NCBI GenBank assembly: GCA_902479075.1 | Contig: CABSNK010000014.1 | Location: forward strand, 4,550-68,549 | Source of the DNA: an uncultured Collinsella sp. | Lineage (GTDB): Bacteria > Actinomycetota > Coriobacteriia > Coriobacteriales > Coriobacteriaceae | DNA length: 64,000 bases | Direction: 5' to 3' | Shown: one piece after another, positions 31,032 through 40,075 of the stretch | Layout of the letters: the number at the start of each line of letters is the position of its first letter | Numbering within the stretch: position 1 is the first letter of the stretch | The notes under the pieces: model-generated | The model's input: only the letters and a program-made list of their open reading frames with translations | The model's database searches: none | Told to the model about the DNA's origin: nothing | Translations under genes and position numbers: made by a program

Positions 31032-32489
31032 ATGGAAGCGGAAAAGAAGGCGTTTAAGATCACCAAGCGCGAAATTGGCTTTGTGCTGGGTATCGTTGTC
31101 TTTTTGCTGGTGAAGTTTCTTCCTTTGGCGGAGCTGAGCTCGACGGTCGAGCTCACGGTCGGCGGTCAGACCTGTCTGGCACTGACGCTCGCCACGGTGG
31201 TGTTCTGGGCATGCGGCGTGGCACAGCCGGGCTTTGTGGGCCTGCTCTACTGCGCACTGCTCGTCCTGTTCAAGGTGTGCGTGGACGACACGGGCGCCGC
31301 GAGCATCTCGGCGACGGTCGCCTCCACGTTTAGCTCGTGGACCAAGGCCACCATGTGGCTCGTCATCGGCGCCTACCTCATCGCCAGCGCGGCCAAGGAG
31401 TCGGGCCTGGGCGAGCGCATCGCCTACGCGTTCATGCTCAAGTTCGTGCGCGACGCCAAGTCGCTCATCATCTCGATCTTCGCGCTCACCTTTGTGCTGT
31501 CGCTGCTGATCCCGCATCCGTTCCCCCGCGCCTTCCTCATCCTCGCCGTCGTCTCGGTCATTGCCGAGTCCGCCGGCTACGGTGACGACGACAAGGGCAA
31601 GCTCGGCTTCCTCGTGTTTGCCGCTGCCGCCCCGGGTTCCATGTTCTTCCTGACGGGCGACTCCACGCTTAACCCGCTCGTTGCGCAGTACAGTGCCGAG
31701 GCCGGCGGCATGAGCCCGTCCTTCGTCGACTGGTTCCTGTACATGAGCGTGCCTATGCTGGTTGCGCTGCTGTGCACCCTGTTCCTGGGCCTTTTCCTCT
31801 TTAAGCCCAGCAAGGAGCTCGTCTACGATCGCGAGCAGATCGTGGCCAAGCAGGCCGCGCTCGGCAAGCTCTCCGTCAAGGAGATCCGCACCATCGTGTG
31901 GCTTGTCATCGCCATCGCGCTGTGGCTCACCGTCTCGGGCGACTATATCGGCTGGGTCACCCTGGCCATTGGCGTTGCTCTCGCCATGCCCATCATCGGC
32001 GAAGTCCTCACTCCCGCCAGCTGGAACGCTGTCGACATCAAGTCCCTCATGTTCCTGACGGCCGCCATGGCCGTGGGCTCCGTGGGCGGTGCCACCGGCA
32101 TGAACGCCTGGATCGCCGACGTCGTGCTCCCCAGCTCCGTGCCTGAGAACATCTTCCTGTTCGCCCCGCTCGTCGCCGCGCTTTCCATGATCATCCACAT
32201 GTTCATGGGCTCGGTCATGGCCGTGCTCGGCGTGTGCGTGCCGGCATTTATCAGCTTTGCCGCCGGCTCCAGCGTGAGCCCACTCGCCGTGGCGCTCATC
32301 GTCTTCACGTCCATCAACATCCACTACATCCTGCCGTTCCATAACCTGCCGATCCTTATCGGCGAAGGCAAGGACGCCGGCGGCTACACCTCCAAAGAGG
32401 CTATGCGCATGGGCATCCCCCTCACCGCGGTCGTCTTTGTCGTCGTGCTGGTCGAGGCCGCCTGGTTCCACCTCTTTGGCCTGATGTAA
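31032..32489 (+). CDS. SLC13/DASS-type anion transporter
   Basis: A 485-residue transporter with about 12 helices, of the divalent anion:Na+ symporter (SLC13/DASS) group. HPFPRAFLILAVVSVIAESAG (residues near 165-185) and FLTGDSTLNPLVAQYS resemble the two hairpin regions, and ASWNAVDIKSLMFLTAAMAVGS with FMGSVMAVLGVCVPAFISFA form the mirror half. It would take up or export a carboxylate in the cytoplasmic membrane. GAAAGGTGGGGAG precedes the start. Next to a gallate-type decarboxylase gene, so an aromatic acid such as gallate or protocatechuate is a reasonable substrate guess. Confidence 0.85.
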   Translation: MEAEKKAFKITKREIGFVLGIVVFLLVKFLPLAELSSTVELTVGGQTCLALTLATVVFWACGVAQPGFVGLLYCALLVLFKVCVDDTGAASISATVASTFSSWTKATMWLVIGAYLIASAAKESGLGERIAYAFMLKFVRDAKSLIISIFALTFVLSLLIPHPFPRAFLILAVVSVIAESAGYGDDDKGKLGFLVFAAAAPGSMFFLTGDSTLNPLVAQYSAEAGGMSPSFVDWFLYMSVPMLVALLCTLFLGLFLFKPSKELVYDREQIVAKQAALGKLSVKEIRTIVWLVIAIALWLTVSGDYIGWVTLAIGVALAMPIIGEVLTPASWNAVDIKSLMFLTAAMAVGSVGGATGMNAWIADVVLPSSVPENIFLFAPLVAALSMIIHMFMGSVMAVLGVCVPAFISFAAGSSVSPLAVALIVFTSINIHYILPFHNLPILIGEGKDAGGYTSKEAMRMGIPLTAVVFVVVLVEAAWFHLFGLM

Positions 32490-32584
32490 GCGGTCGAGCG
32501 CCCCGGCTGTAAGCAGCCAAGCGCTTGAACTTCGAGTGGTCGAGCGCTCCATTTGTGAGCGCCGCGGCCCCATTACGTTACCCC

Positions 32585-32609
32585 GTCCGGCGGCACCCCG
32601 TCGCCGGAC
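32585..32609 (+). other. Leader hairpin before the decarboxylase gene
   Basis: GTCCGGCG and CGCCGGAC pair around a 9-base loop, ending 10 bases before the AAAGGAG ribosome site. There is no T-run, so it is not a terminator; it may affect translation or mRNA stability. Confidence 0.5.
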
Positions 32610-32631
32610 ACTCTCCCGAAAGGAGTACGCC

Positions 32632-34119
32632 ATGTCCACTACCGATGCTTCCCAGATCCACGACCTGCGTTCCGCGCTCGACTTTTTGCGTGAGATGCCG
32701 GGCCAGCTGCTCGAGACCGACACCCAGGTCGATCCCGATGCCGAGGTCTCGGGCGTCTACCGTCACGTCGGTGCTGGCGGCACCGTCATGCGCCCGACCA
32801 AAGAGGGTCCGGCGATGGTCTTCAACAACGTCAAGGGCTTTGACGACGCCAAGGTCTGCATCGGTATGCTTGCCAGCCGCAAGCGCGTTGCCGCCCTGCT
32901 CGACCTGGACGAGGAGCACCTGGGCCTCGAGATCGGCAAGCGCTTCGAGAACCTGATCGCCCCCGAGCAGATCGCCGAGGGCAAGCACGTCGACTGCCAG
33001 GAGGTCGTGTACAAGGCGACCGACGAGGGCTTTGGCCTGCGCAAGATCGTTCCCGCTCCCACCAACACGCCCGTTGACGGCGGCCCCTACATCACCATGG
33101 GCCTCGCCTATGGCACGAGCCCCGATGGCACCCAGTCCGACGTAACCATCCACCGCTTCTCCTGCGTCGACAAGGACAAGCTCGCCATGTGGATCACCCC
33201 GGGCAGCCGTCACCTGGGTGCGTTCTTTGACGAGTACTGCCAGCGCGGCGAGGATATGCCCATCTCCATCTCCATCGGCCTGGACCCCGCCGTGTACATG
33301 TGCTGCGGCTTCGAGGCTCCCACCACGCCGCTCGGCTTCAACGAGCTGCAGATCGCCGGCGCCCTGCGCGGCCGCGCCGTCGAGCTTGCCGACTGCGTCA
33401 CCGTTCCGCAGAAGTGCATTGCCAATGCCGAGTACGTGCTCGAGGGCTACCTCATGCACGACGAGACCATCAACGAGGATGTCAACGGCCACGGCTACGC
33501 CATGCCCGAGTTCCCCGGCTACACCGGTGGCGCCAAGGTCTGCCCGGTGATCAAGATCACCGCCGTCACCACGCGCGTCAACCCCATTATGGAGAGCTGC
33601 ATCGGCCCTTCGCACGAGCACGTGTCCATGGCCGGTATCCCCACCGAGGCCTCCATCTACAAGATGGTCGAGACCGCTATCCCGGGCCGCCTGCTCAACG
33701 TTCACGCCGCTCCCTGCGGTGGCGGCAAGTTCGTTGCCATCATGCAGTTCAAGAAGTCGAGCAAAAATGACGAGGGCCGTCAGCGCAACGCCGCTATGCT
33801 CGCCTTCTCGGCGTTCTCCGAGCTCAAGCACGTCATCCTTGTCGACGAGGATGTCGACATCTTCGATATGAGCGACGTGATGTGGGCCATGACCACGCGC
33901 TTCCAGGCCGACGTGGACCTCATCACCATCCCCGGTTGCCACTGCCACGTGCTCGATCCGTCCAACGACCCCGCGTTCGATCCTTCGATCCGCGAGCACG
34001 GTATCGCCTGCAAGGCCATCTTCGACTGCACGGTTCCGTTTAACCTCAAGAAGAACTTCATCCGCTCGCAGTTCATGGAGATCGATGAAGAGAAGTGGGC
34101 CGCCGAGCTCGCCTTCTAG
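32632..34119 (+). CDS. lpdC: UbiD-family decarboxylase, gallate decarboxylase (LpdC) type
   Basis: A 495-residue prenyl-FMN-dependent (de)carboxylase. Long stretches match the LpdC gallate decarboxylase of Lactiplantibacillus: ETDTQVDPDAEVSGVYRHVG near the N-terminus, VVYKATDEGFGLRK, AAPCGGGKFVAIMQ, and FQADVDLITIPG. Prenyl-FMN and metal contacts of UbiD enzymes map to PAPTNTPVDGGPYITMG and SDVTIHR, and the catalytic Glu region to the IGPSHEHVSMAGIPTEA stretch. It would remove CO2 from a hydroxybenzoate such as gallate or protocatechuate in the cytoplasm. AAAGGAG precedes ATG 32632; earlier in-frame ATG at 32536 lacks a site. ubiX follows after 33 bases. Confidence 0.87.
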   Translation: MSTTDASQIHDLRSALDFLREMPGQLLETDTQVDPDAEVSGVYRHVGAGGTVMRPTKEGPAMVFNNVKGFDDAKVCIGMLASRKRVAALLDLDEEHLGLEIGKRFENLIAPEQIAEGKHVDCQEVVYKATDEGFGLRKIVPAPTNTPVDGGPYITMGLAYGTSPDGTQSDVTIHRFSCVDKDKLAMWITPGSRHLGAFFDEYCQRGEDMPISISIGLDPAVYMCCGFEAPTTPLGFNELQIAGALRGRAVELADCVTVPQKCIANAEYVLEGYLMHDETINEDVNGHGYAMPEFPGYTGGAKVCPVIKITAVTTRVNPIMESCIGPSHEHVSMAGIPTEASIYKMVETAIPGRLLNVHAAPCGGGKFVAIMQFKKSSKNDEGRQRNAAMLAFSAFSELKHVILVDEDVDIFDMSDVMWAMTTRFQADVDLITIPGCHCHVLDPSNDPAFDPSIREHGIACKAIFDCTVPFNLKKNFIRSQFMEIDEEKWAAELAF

Positions 34120-34152
34120 TAAGTAGCCCTACCAAGTAGTTAAGGAGTTGTC

Positions 34153-34731
34153 ATGCCTGAGTCTTCTGTTCGTCCCCGTCGCATTGTCGTTGGCGTGTCT
34201 GGCGCCAGCGGTGCGGCACTGGGCCTTGAATGCCTCAAATGCCTGCGCCAGGCCGGCGCTGAGTCGGCGCTTGTCGTCACGCGCGGGGGAGAGATCACCA
34301 TCGAGCAGGAGCTCGGCATGACGCTCGACGAGTTTGCGTGCTATGCCGATGTGGTCTACGACAACAAGAACATTGGCGCTGCCATCGCAAGCGGCACCTA
34401 TCCGGTCGACGGCATGATCGTGGCCCCCTGCTCCATGAAGACGCTCGCCGGCATCGCGAGCGGCTACAGCGAAAACCTGTTGCTGCGTGCGGCCGATGTG
34501 CAGATGAAAGAGCAGCGCCGCCTGGTGCTTATGGTGCGCGAGACGCCCTTCAGTGCGATCCATGTCGACAACATGGCACGCCTGGCGCGCGTGCCGGGCG
34601 TCATGCTCATGCCGCCCATGCTCACGTTTTACAACGGCCCCGCCACGCTCGATGAGGCGGTGCATCACATCGCCGCCAAGGCACTCGAGGCCGTCGGCGT
34701 GTCGTGCGCCAACTATAAGCGCTGGTCATAG
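34153..34731 (+). CDS. ubiX: UbiX-family flavin prenyltransferase
   Basis: A 192-residue flavoprotein that attaches a dimethylallyl group to FMN, giving the prenyl-FMN cofactor of UbiD enzymes. Family motifs: RRIVVGVSGASGAALGLE (FMN loop, residues 9-26), VVAPCSMKTLAGIASGYSENLLLRAADV, and RRLVLMVRETPFSAIHVDNM with the Arg/Glu that handle the dimethylallyl phosphate. TTAAGGAG precedes the start. Co-transcribed with the decarboxylase and followed by a terminator, so it likely serves that enzyme. Confidence 0.94.
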   Translation: MPESSVRPRRIVVGVSGASGAALGLECLKCLRQAGAESALVVTRGGEITIEQELGMTLDEFACYADVVYDNKNIGAAIASGTYPVDGMIVAPCSMKTLAGIASGYSENLLLRAADVQMKEQRRLVLMVRETPFSAIHVDNMARLARVPGVMLMPPMLTFYNGPATLDEAVHHIAAKALEAVGVSCANYKRWS

Positions 34732-34763
34732 GCATCTTTAGGGTAGGATACGAGTAGTGTTTG

Positions 34764-34794
34764 AGCCCGCTGCCCCTGTGGGCGGCGGGCTTTT
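34764..34794 (+). terminator. Terminator behind ubiX
   Basis: AGCCCGCTGCCC and GGGCGGCGGGCT pair around CTGT and are followed by TTTT; separates the decarboxylase operon from the MerR gene. Confidence 0.85.
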
Positions 34795-34822
34795 CGTGTC
34801 AAAGGGTGTGTCGGGAGGACCT

Positions 34823-35689
34823 ATGCAGACGGGTATGTATGCGATTAGCGAGATGGCGAGCTTGTTTAACGTTTCGCGCCAAACGCTCATCTACTACGAC
34901 AAGATCGGTCTGTTTAAACCCGCCGTGGTTAACGAAAAAGGCTACCGTTTCTATTCGCCCACGCAGATCCCGCTCATGCGTCTGATCTGCATGCTGCGCG
35001 ACTTGGGACTGGAACTCGATGAGATCGATCGCCTGACCTCGACGTTCGACATTGGAGAGATGACCGATCACCTGCGCTCGCGGGTGCAGGCGCTCGACGA
35101 GCAGATTGCCGGGCTCAAAGCCGAGCGCGCGAGCGTGCAGGAGCGGCTGAGTTTTTACGACGAGGCGGTCTATTGGCGCGAGCGCGAGGGCAAACCGGAG
35201 CTCAAGCAATTCGAGCGCCGCTACGTGGTCTTTGAGGAGTTCCCGAGCGATATCGAGCGTGGCCGCTCGATGCTGCACCCCACGCTCATGCGGGCGATTC
35301 TGCGCATGCGTGCGCTCACGGGCACACGCCCCATGCGCGGTTGGGGCGCCATGCTGCGTCGCGAGGCGCTGCATTCCGACGACCCCATCGCCGGTGCCGG
35401 TTCCTTTGCCGTGTTGCCGCGTGGTGCCGAGGAAATACTGCCGAGCGATCCTGCCGAGCTGGCGGAGATTGGCGTCGAGGTGCTGCCCGAGGGCACGTAC
35501 CTGTGCATGAGTCGCTGGGGCATGCCGTACGAGCCCGAGGGTATCCGCGCCATCGTGGCCTGCATGGACAGGCACGCGCTCCAGCCCATCGGCAATGCTT
35601 TCGATTTTTGCTACCTGGACACCACGAGCTACGACGAGTCTCACCAAGAGGACTTCTGCTGTATCCAAATCCCCGTCGCCCTCAAATAA
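34823..35689 (+). CDS. MerR-family regulator with C-terminal effector-binding domain
   Basis: A 288-residue MerR-type activator. N-terminal helix-turn-helix YAISEMASLFNVSRQTLIYYDKIGLFKPAVVNEKGYRFY (residues 5-45), a coiled-coil dimer helix (LRSRVQALDEQIAGLKAERASVQERL), and a C-terminal half of the GyrI/BmrR ligand-binding type (residues 130-288). GGGAGGA precedes ATG 34823; the longer frame from 34757 starts inside the terminator. It is adjacent to the prenyl-FMN/decarboxylase genes, whose two promoters carry matching dyads, so it is the best candidate for their activator, perhaps sensing the aromatic acid. Confidence 0.87.
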   Translation: MQTGMYAISEMASLFNVSRQTLIYYDKIGLFKPAVVNEKGYRFYSPTQIPLMRLICMLRDLGLELDEIDRLTSTFDIGEMTDHLRSRVQALDEQIAGLKAERASVQERLSFYDEAVYWREREGKPELKQFERRYVVFEEFPSDIERGRSMLHPTLMRAILRMRALTGTRPMRGWGAMLRREALHSDDPIAGAGSFAVLPRGAEEILPSDPAELAEIGVEVLPEGTYLCMSRWGMPYEPEGIRAIVACMDRHALQPIGNAFDFCYLDTTSYDESHQEDFCCIQIPVALK

Positions 35690-35690
35690 C

Positions 35691-35753
35691 TTGCGGTGAA
35701 ATAGTCCCTAAATAGCTCGAGTGGGCGTGCAAACAGGAACTATTCCACCGCAA
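35691..35753. repeat. Family E inverted repeat, copy 2
   Basis: TTGCGGTGAAATAGTCCCT and AGGAACTATTCCACCGCAA; same arms as copy 1 at 6686-6750, with a different loop. Begins 2 bases after the MerR stop codon. Confidence 0.8.
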
Positions 35754-35757
35754 CTTC

Positions 35758-35790
35758 GATGCGACAAAGGAGCAGTCCCTTTATCGCATT
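35758..35790. repeat. Family A palindromic repeat, copy 6
   Basis: GATGCGACAAAGGAGC and GTCCCTTTATCGCATT, placed directly behind the family E copy, so two repeat families are joined end to end here. Confidence 0.8.
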
Positions 35791-35865
35791 CCGTGCGAGC
35801 TCCAGCGCCATCTGCGGGTATAAGGCTAACAAGTGTTTATTTGCGAGGCCTAAGGGGCGCCCCGT

Positions 35866-36732
35866 ATGGATATCGATAACTTTGAATGGTGGTATAGCGA
35901 GGGCGAGGCTCCGGACGAGGAGTGGGACGAGCCCGCGCCGCGTGACGTGTCGAGCGACGAGGACGAGACCGGTAACGATGCCGTCGAGATGGACGCCGCC
36001 TCCGACCCCGTCGAGCCCCTGACCTTTGAACAGGCTTGGGCCCAGGCCGAGGCCGACGAGGCAAAGGCCGATGCCACGGCCACGCTGGGTGAGCCAGCCG
36101 ACATGTCCATTTCGCCGGCAAAGACCCCGCAACCGCGCCACACCATCGACCCCGGCAGTACGGCATCTTTCAGCATTCTCGACGTGCCCGCGCAAGGCGC
36201 CCAGGCGCCTGCGCCCACGCATCGCCCCGACCTGGCTCGTGAGGAAGACGCGGGCCGCCGTTCTCCGCTCGGCCCCATCCTCATCGCCTTCATGGCCGGC
36301 GTTATCGCCTGCTCGGCAATCGGCAGCATCTGGGGTCATGTCGAGCGGCAGCGCCAAGACGCCGCCAAGGTCGAGATGTCCGTCGAGCAATCGCTCAGCC
36401 GCACGCGCTCGGTGCATGTGTCAGTCGAGGTTAAGGAAGGCGCGACGTGGGATACCGCGCGCGGCGACAGCCAAATGCTCGTCCATATCGTGGGCCGCAC
36501 GCTCAAGGGACAAGCAATCGACGAGTATCAATACGTCAATTCCGAAGGTGACGGCATCGAGCTCAAGCCCGGCGACTACGAGCTCACGGTCGATGAGCCG
36601 CCCGTCGCCACCGACGGCACGCGTTACCGCGCCTCAAAGCGCATGGTTCCGGTGAGTTTTAATTCACAGGCTCCCGGCACGGTCGATAGCACGCCGCAGG
36701 GCGGGTTTGACCTTTACGCTATTGCTCAATAA
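35866..36732 (+). CDS. Single-span membrane protein of unknown function
   Basis: A 288-residue protein with an acidic, low-complexity cytoplasmic N-terminal part (residues 1-140; many Asp, Glu, Ala, Pro), one membrane helix (PLGPILIAFMAGVIACSAIGSIWG, about 143-166), and a folded extracellular-looking C-terminal part of about 120 residues (VHVSVEVKEGATWDTARG..., YELTVDEPPVATDG). No family was recognised. The layout suggests an envelope protein with a disordered cytoplasmic tail. It is not obviously in an operon with its neighbours. Confidence 0.75.
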   Translation: MDIDNFEWWYSEGEAPDEEWDEPAPRDVSSDEDETGNDAVEMDAASDPVEPLTFEQAWAQAEADEAKADATATLGEPADMSISPAKTPQPRHTIDPGSTASFSILDVPAQGAQAPAPTHRPDLAREEDAGRRSPLGPILIAFMAGVIACSAIGSIWGHVERQRQDAAKVEMSVEQSLSRTRSVHVSVEVKEGATWDTARGDSQMLVHIVGRTLKGQAIDEYQYVNSEGDGIELKPGDYELTVDEPPVATDGTRYRASKRMVPVSFNSQAPGTVDSTPQGGFDLYAIAQ

Positions 36733-36811
36733 CTGTGCCTGCCGCTCAGCCCCGCCGCCAAGAGTGGGACAATAACCCTCGACACTGTTGTTTACTTTTG
36801 GAGGAAGTAGT

Positions 36812-37705
36812 ATGTCCACCGTCACTACCATCAAGCGCGGCGACCTCACCGCAGCCATCGATTCCATGGGCGCCCAGCTCACGAGCCTTGCCCTCAACGG
36901 CAACGAGTATCTGTGGCAGGGCGACCCGGCCTTTTGGGGCAAGCACGCGCCTATCCTGTTCCCCATCGTGGGATCGCTGCGCAACAACACGGCGACGTCT
37001 GCCGCCGGCACCTGCGAGATGGCGCGCCACGGCATCGCGCGCATTGTCGAGCACAAGATCGTCGGGGTGTCGGAGGACGGTTCGTCCGTTACCTACGAGC
37101 TCACCGACACGCCCGAGTCTCTCAAGGCGTTCCCGTTCCACTTTAAGCTCAACATGACCTATGCCCTGACCGGCGACGCCACCCTCACGCAGACCTTTGC
37201 CGTCACCAACACCGGCGACGTGGACCTGCCGTTCTCGGTGGGCGGCCACCCCGCATTCAACGTGCCCGCCCCCGGTGCCGAGGACGAGGCGTTCGAGGAC
37301 TACGAGCTGGCGTTTACCGAGGCTTGGACTAACGAGGCCCCCGTCATCACGCCCGATGGCCTTATGACGTTCGAGGGTAGCTACAAGGCTCCCGACAACT
37401 CGGACGTGCTGCCCATCACGCACCGCAGCTTCGATAACGACGCCATCATGTTCACCGATACCCCGGGCTCCACGCTCACGCTGCGCGGCCGCAAGTCGGG
37501 CCACGGCGTCAAGATCGACTTTGAGGGCTTTAAGTACATTGGCGTGTGGTCTGCCGCCAACGACGCTCCGTTTGTGGCGCTCGAGCCTTGGACCGGCCAC
37601 ACCACCATGGACACCGAGGACGACGTCTTTGAGCACAAGGTCAACGCCATCACCTTGGCTCCCGGCGCCACCGACAAGCGTACCTTTAGCGTTACCTTGC
37701 TCTAG
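36812..37705 (+). CDS. Aldose 1-epimerase-like protein (LacX/YeaD type)
   Basis: A 297-residue galactose-mutarotase-fold protein. Substrate-binding segments: PILFPIVGSLRNN, MARHGIAR (His at the position of the first catalytic His), SVGGHPAFNVP (second His), and a Glu in VALEPWTG near the C-terminus as general base. It would interconvert alpha and beta anomers of hexoses or hexose phosphates in the cytoplasm. GGAGGAAG precedes ATG 36812. The stop is followed after 15 bases by a family C element. Confidence 0.88.
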   Translation: MSTVTTIKRGDLTAAIDSMGAQLTSLALNGNEYLWQGDPAFWGKHAPILFPIVGSLRNNTATSAAGTCEMARHGIARIVEHKIVGVSEDGSSVTYELTDTPESLKAFPFHFKLNMTYALTGDATLTQTFAVTNTGDVDLPFSVGGHPAFNVPAPGAEDEAFEDYELAFTEAWTNEAPVITPDGLMTFEGSYKAPDNSDVLPITHRSFDNDAIMFTDTPGSTLTLRGRKSGHGVKIDFEGFKYIGVWSAANDAPFVALEPWTGHTTMDTEDDVFEHKVNAITLAPGATDKRTFSVTLL

Positions 37706-37720
37706 AGGTTCCGCCGCTCG

Positions 37721-37857
37721 GTCGATGCTGTGCGCCGTCCAGAGCGATAATTTGTCATTCAAAAGGCAAGGCATAGACCTTCTGGTCATGCCTTGCCTTT
37801 TTCATGCCACTTGTTCGCTCTGGACGTCGCTCGCCGGCATTGCCAAAACATCGGCGT
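37721..37857 (+). repeat. Family C structured element, copy 4 (lacks first hairpin)
   Basis: Outer stem CGTCCAGAGCG / CGCTCTGGACG encloses ATAATTTGTCATTCAA and an inner hairpin AAGGCAAGGCAT...ATGCCTTGCCTTT with the conserved loop GACCTTCTGGTC; the tail CGCCGGCATTGCC AAAACATCGGCG matches copy 3. The GTTACGCGG opening hairpin is missing. Lies 15 bases behind the epimerase stop. Confidence 0.7.
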
Positions 37858-37968
37858 CCCCAATGACTACCGTGTGTCTATTAATTTTTCGAGCTTGTGC
37901 TGCGCTGCTGGTCGCTGGCGTATATCCTGTTAAGTCGTCAGCATACGATTCAACAGGGAAGGCATCAG

Positions 37969-38895
37969 ATGCAACCTCGACTACAACGCGACGCGCATCC
38001 ACAGCCGGTATGCAGCCGTCGCATCTTTTTGGGTAGCGCTCTCGCTGCGAGCGCTACCGTTGTCGCCGGCGCGCTCGCCGGCTGCCAGCGCCCATCCACG
38101 CTGGAAGTAGTTCAGCCCACGACAGGCGGCGGTCGCGACGATCTGTCCGATTCCGTGATCGGCAAGGACAAGATCCGTATCGGCATGGAGGCGGCCTACG
38201 CTCCGTACAACTGGCAGGTCTCCGAGGCCAGCGAGTACACCATCCCCATCGACAACGTGCAGGGCGCCTATGCCGACGGCTACGACGTACAGATCGCCAA
38301 GATCGTCTGCAAGGCCCTCGGCGGCGAGCCCGTTGCCGTCAAACAGAGCTTCTCGGGCCTTATCGATTCGCTCAACAACGGCCAGATCGACCTCATCATC
38401 GCCGGTATGAGCGCCACGCCCGAGCGTGAGGAGTCGGTCGGCTTCTCCGACCCGTACTTTATCGGTTACTTTGGCCTGTTCGTAAAAGAGGGCTCGCCCT
38501 ACCAAAATGCGACAAAGCTCAGCGACTTTAGCGGCGCCACGGTCCTCGGCCAAAAGGACACCATGCTCGATACCGTCATCGACGAGATCCCGGGCGTTGT
38601 GCACAAAAACCCGGTCGATTCGGTCCCCACGGTGTTCTCGAATCTGCTGCAGGGCACGTGCGACGCCGTGACCTACAACACCGAGAACGAGAAGGGCTAT
38701 ATGGCCCAAAACCCGGGCATTGTCCCCATTCATTTTGCCGAGGGCGAGGGCTTTAAGCAGGAGGTCGCGGCAAACGTCGGCTGCCGCAAGGGCTCGGACA
38801 AGCTGCTTAAGCTCATCGACAAGACACTCAAGGGTGTCAGCCAGGAGGAGCGCGACCAAATGTGGGACGCGTGCCTCGACCGTCAGCCGGCATAG
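37969..38895 (+). CDS. Amino-acid ABC transporter, substrate-binding lipoprotein
   Basis: A 308-residue polar amino-acid binding protein. Signal sequence with twin arginines (SRRIFLGSALA) and lipobox LAGC, lipid-anchored Cys39. Then the SBP_bac_3 fold: IRIGMEAAYAPYNWQV, GYDVQIAKIVCKALG, SGLIDSLNNGQIDLIIAGMSATPEREESVGFSDPY. It binds an amino acid outside the membrane and passes it to the permease. GGGAAGG precedes ATG 37969. First gene of a three-gene importer operon (gaps 9 and 22 bases). Confidence 0.92.
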   Translation: MQPRLQRDAHPQPVCSRRIFLGSALAASATVVAGALAGCQRPSTLEVVQPTTGGGRDDLSDSVIGKDKIRIGMEAAYAPYNWQVSEASEYTIPIDNVQGAYADGYDVQIAKIVCKALGGEPVAVKQSFSGLIDSLNNGQIDLIIAGMSATPEREESVGFSDPYFIGYFGLFVKEGSPYQNATKLSDFSGATVLGQKDTMLDTVIDEIPGVVHKNPVDSVPTVFSNLLQGTCDAVTYNTENEKGYMAQNPGIVPIHFAEGEGFKQEVAANVGCRKGSDKLLKLIDKTLKGVSQEERDQMWDACLDRQPA

Positions 38896-38904
38896 GGAGG
38901 CAGC

Positions 38905-40053
38905 ATGAAAACCATCAATCGTCTGGCCTCTTTTATCAAGGCCGACCACCGTTATGTGTACCTGGGCACGAGCGTTATCGCGGCGCTCGGCCTGGCGTTT
39001 AGCCAACGCAATCCCACGCCGCTGAGCTTCTTGGCGCCTACGGGCGTGTTCCAAGACTGCCTCTGGGCAATCCTTTGGGCCTGGCTCGTCGTGTCGGCGG
39101 CGGCGCTGGTCACCAAACTCATGCACTGGAACGACTATCGCGAAACGTCGCCGTTTGCTTCCGAGCGCTTCCGTCGCGGCGCGCGCCTGGGCAGCTACGT
39201 CGTGGTCGCCATCGCGGCGATCTTTTTCGTGGACCGCTGCGTCATGTCGTTTATCGACCTGGTGCAGGTGAGCATTGTCTCGGATTCCAACCCTAGCGAC
39301 TTTTTGTCGAGTCTGGTCTACATGACCTACAAGAGCGGCGACTTCTTCATCCGCGGCATCGAGATCACCATCGCGCTCGCGACCTTCGGCACCGTCATCG
39401 CATTCTTCCTGGCGCTGCTCTTTGTGTTCCTGCGTATTCAGACCTTCGACCGCGTGGATAACGATCTGGTGCGCTTCTTTAAGAGCATTGGCCGCGGCTT
39501 TGCGACCATCTACTCTACCATCGTGCGCGGCACGCCCATGATGGTCCAGGGCCTGCTCATCTATTACGCGGGCTTCACCGTTTTGCGCGGCATGGGCTTC
39601 GAGACCGCCCAGGCCAACCAGATTTGGAGTACCTTCACCGCCGGCCTCGTCACCATCTCGCTCAACTCCACCGCCTACATGATGGAGGTCCTGCGCGGCG
39701 GCATCGAGTCCATCGATCCCGGCCAGGCCGAGGCAGCACGCTCGCTGGGTCTGTCACAGTGGCAGGCTATGCGCAAAGTCGTGTTCCCCCAGGGCATTAA
39801 AAACGCGATTCCGGCGCTCACCAACGAGCTCATCATCAACATCAAGGATTCGTCGGTGCTCTCGGTCATCGGCGTGTTCGACCTTATGTACGCCACTACC
39901 ACGGTCGCCGGCGTGTACTACCGCCAGATGGAGGTCTACTGCGTGGCGCTCGTGGTCTACCTGATCCTGACGCTTGTGGCGAGCCGCCTGCTCGAAGCCT
40001 TTGGCAAAAAGCTCGGCGCCGAGGCCCCGGCAACGCTGCCCAGCTCCAACTAG
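38905..40053 (+). CDS. Amino-acid ABC transporter permease
   Basis: A 382-residue HisM/GlnP-type permease. An N-terminal extension of about 140 residues with two or three extra helices precedes the usual five-helix domain; the ATPase-coupling EAA loop reads EAARSLGLSQWQAMRKVVFPQGIKNAIPAL. It forms the membrane channel of the importer encoded by the three adjoining genes. GGGAGGCAGC precedes the ATG. The extension makes it longer than typical members (about 220-260 residues). Confidence 0.91.
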   Translation: MKTINRLASFIKADHRYVYLGTSVIAALGLAFSQRNPTPLSFLAPTGVFQDCLWAILWAWLVVSAAALVTKLMHWNDYRETSPFASERFRRGARLGSYVVVAIAAIFFVDRCVMSFIDLVQVSIVSDSNPSDFLSSLVYMTYKSGDFFIRGIEITIALATFGTVIAFFLALLFVFLRIQTFDRVDNDLVRFFKSIGRGFATIYSTIVRGTPMMVQGLLIYYAGFTVLRGMGFETAQANQIWSTFTAGLVTISLNSTAYMMEVLRGGIESIDPGQAEAARSLGLSQWQAMRKVVFPQGIKNAIPALTNELIINIKDSSVLSVIGVFDLMYATTTVAGVYYRQMEVYCVALVVYLILTLVASRLLEAFGKKLGAEAPATLPSSN

Positions 40054-40075
40054 GCTCAAGACGAGGAGAATCATC

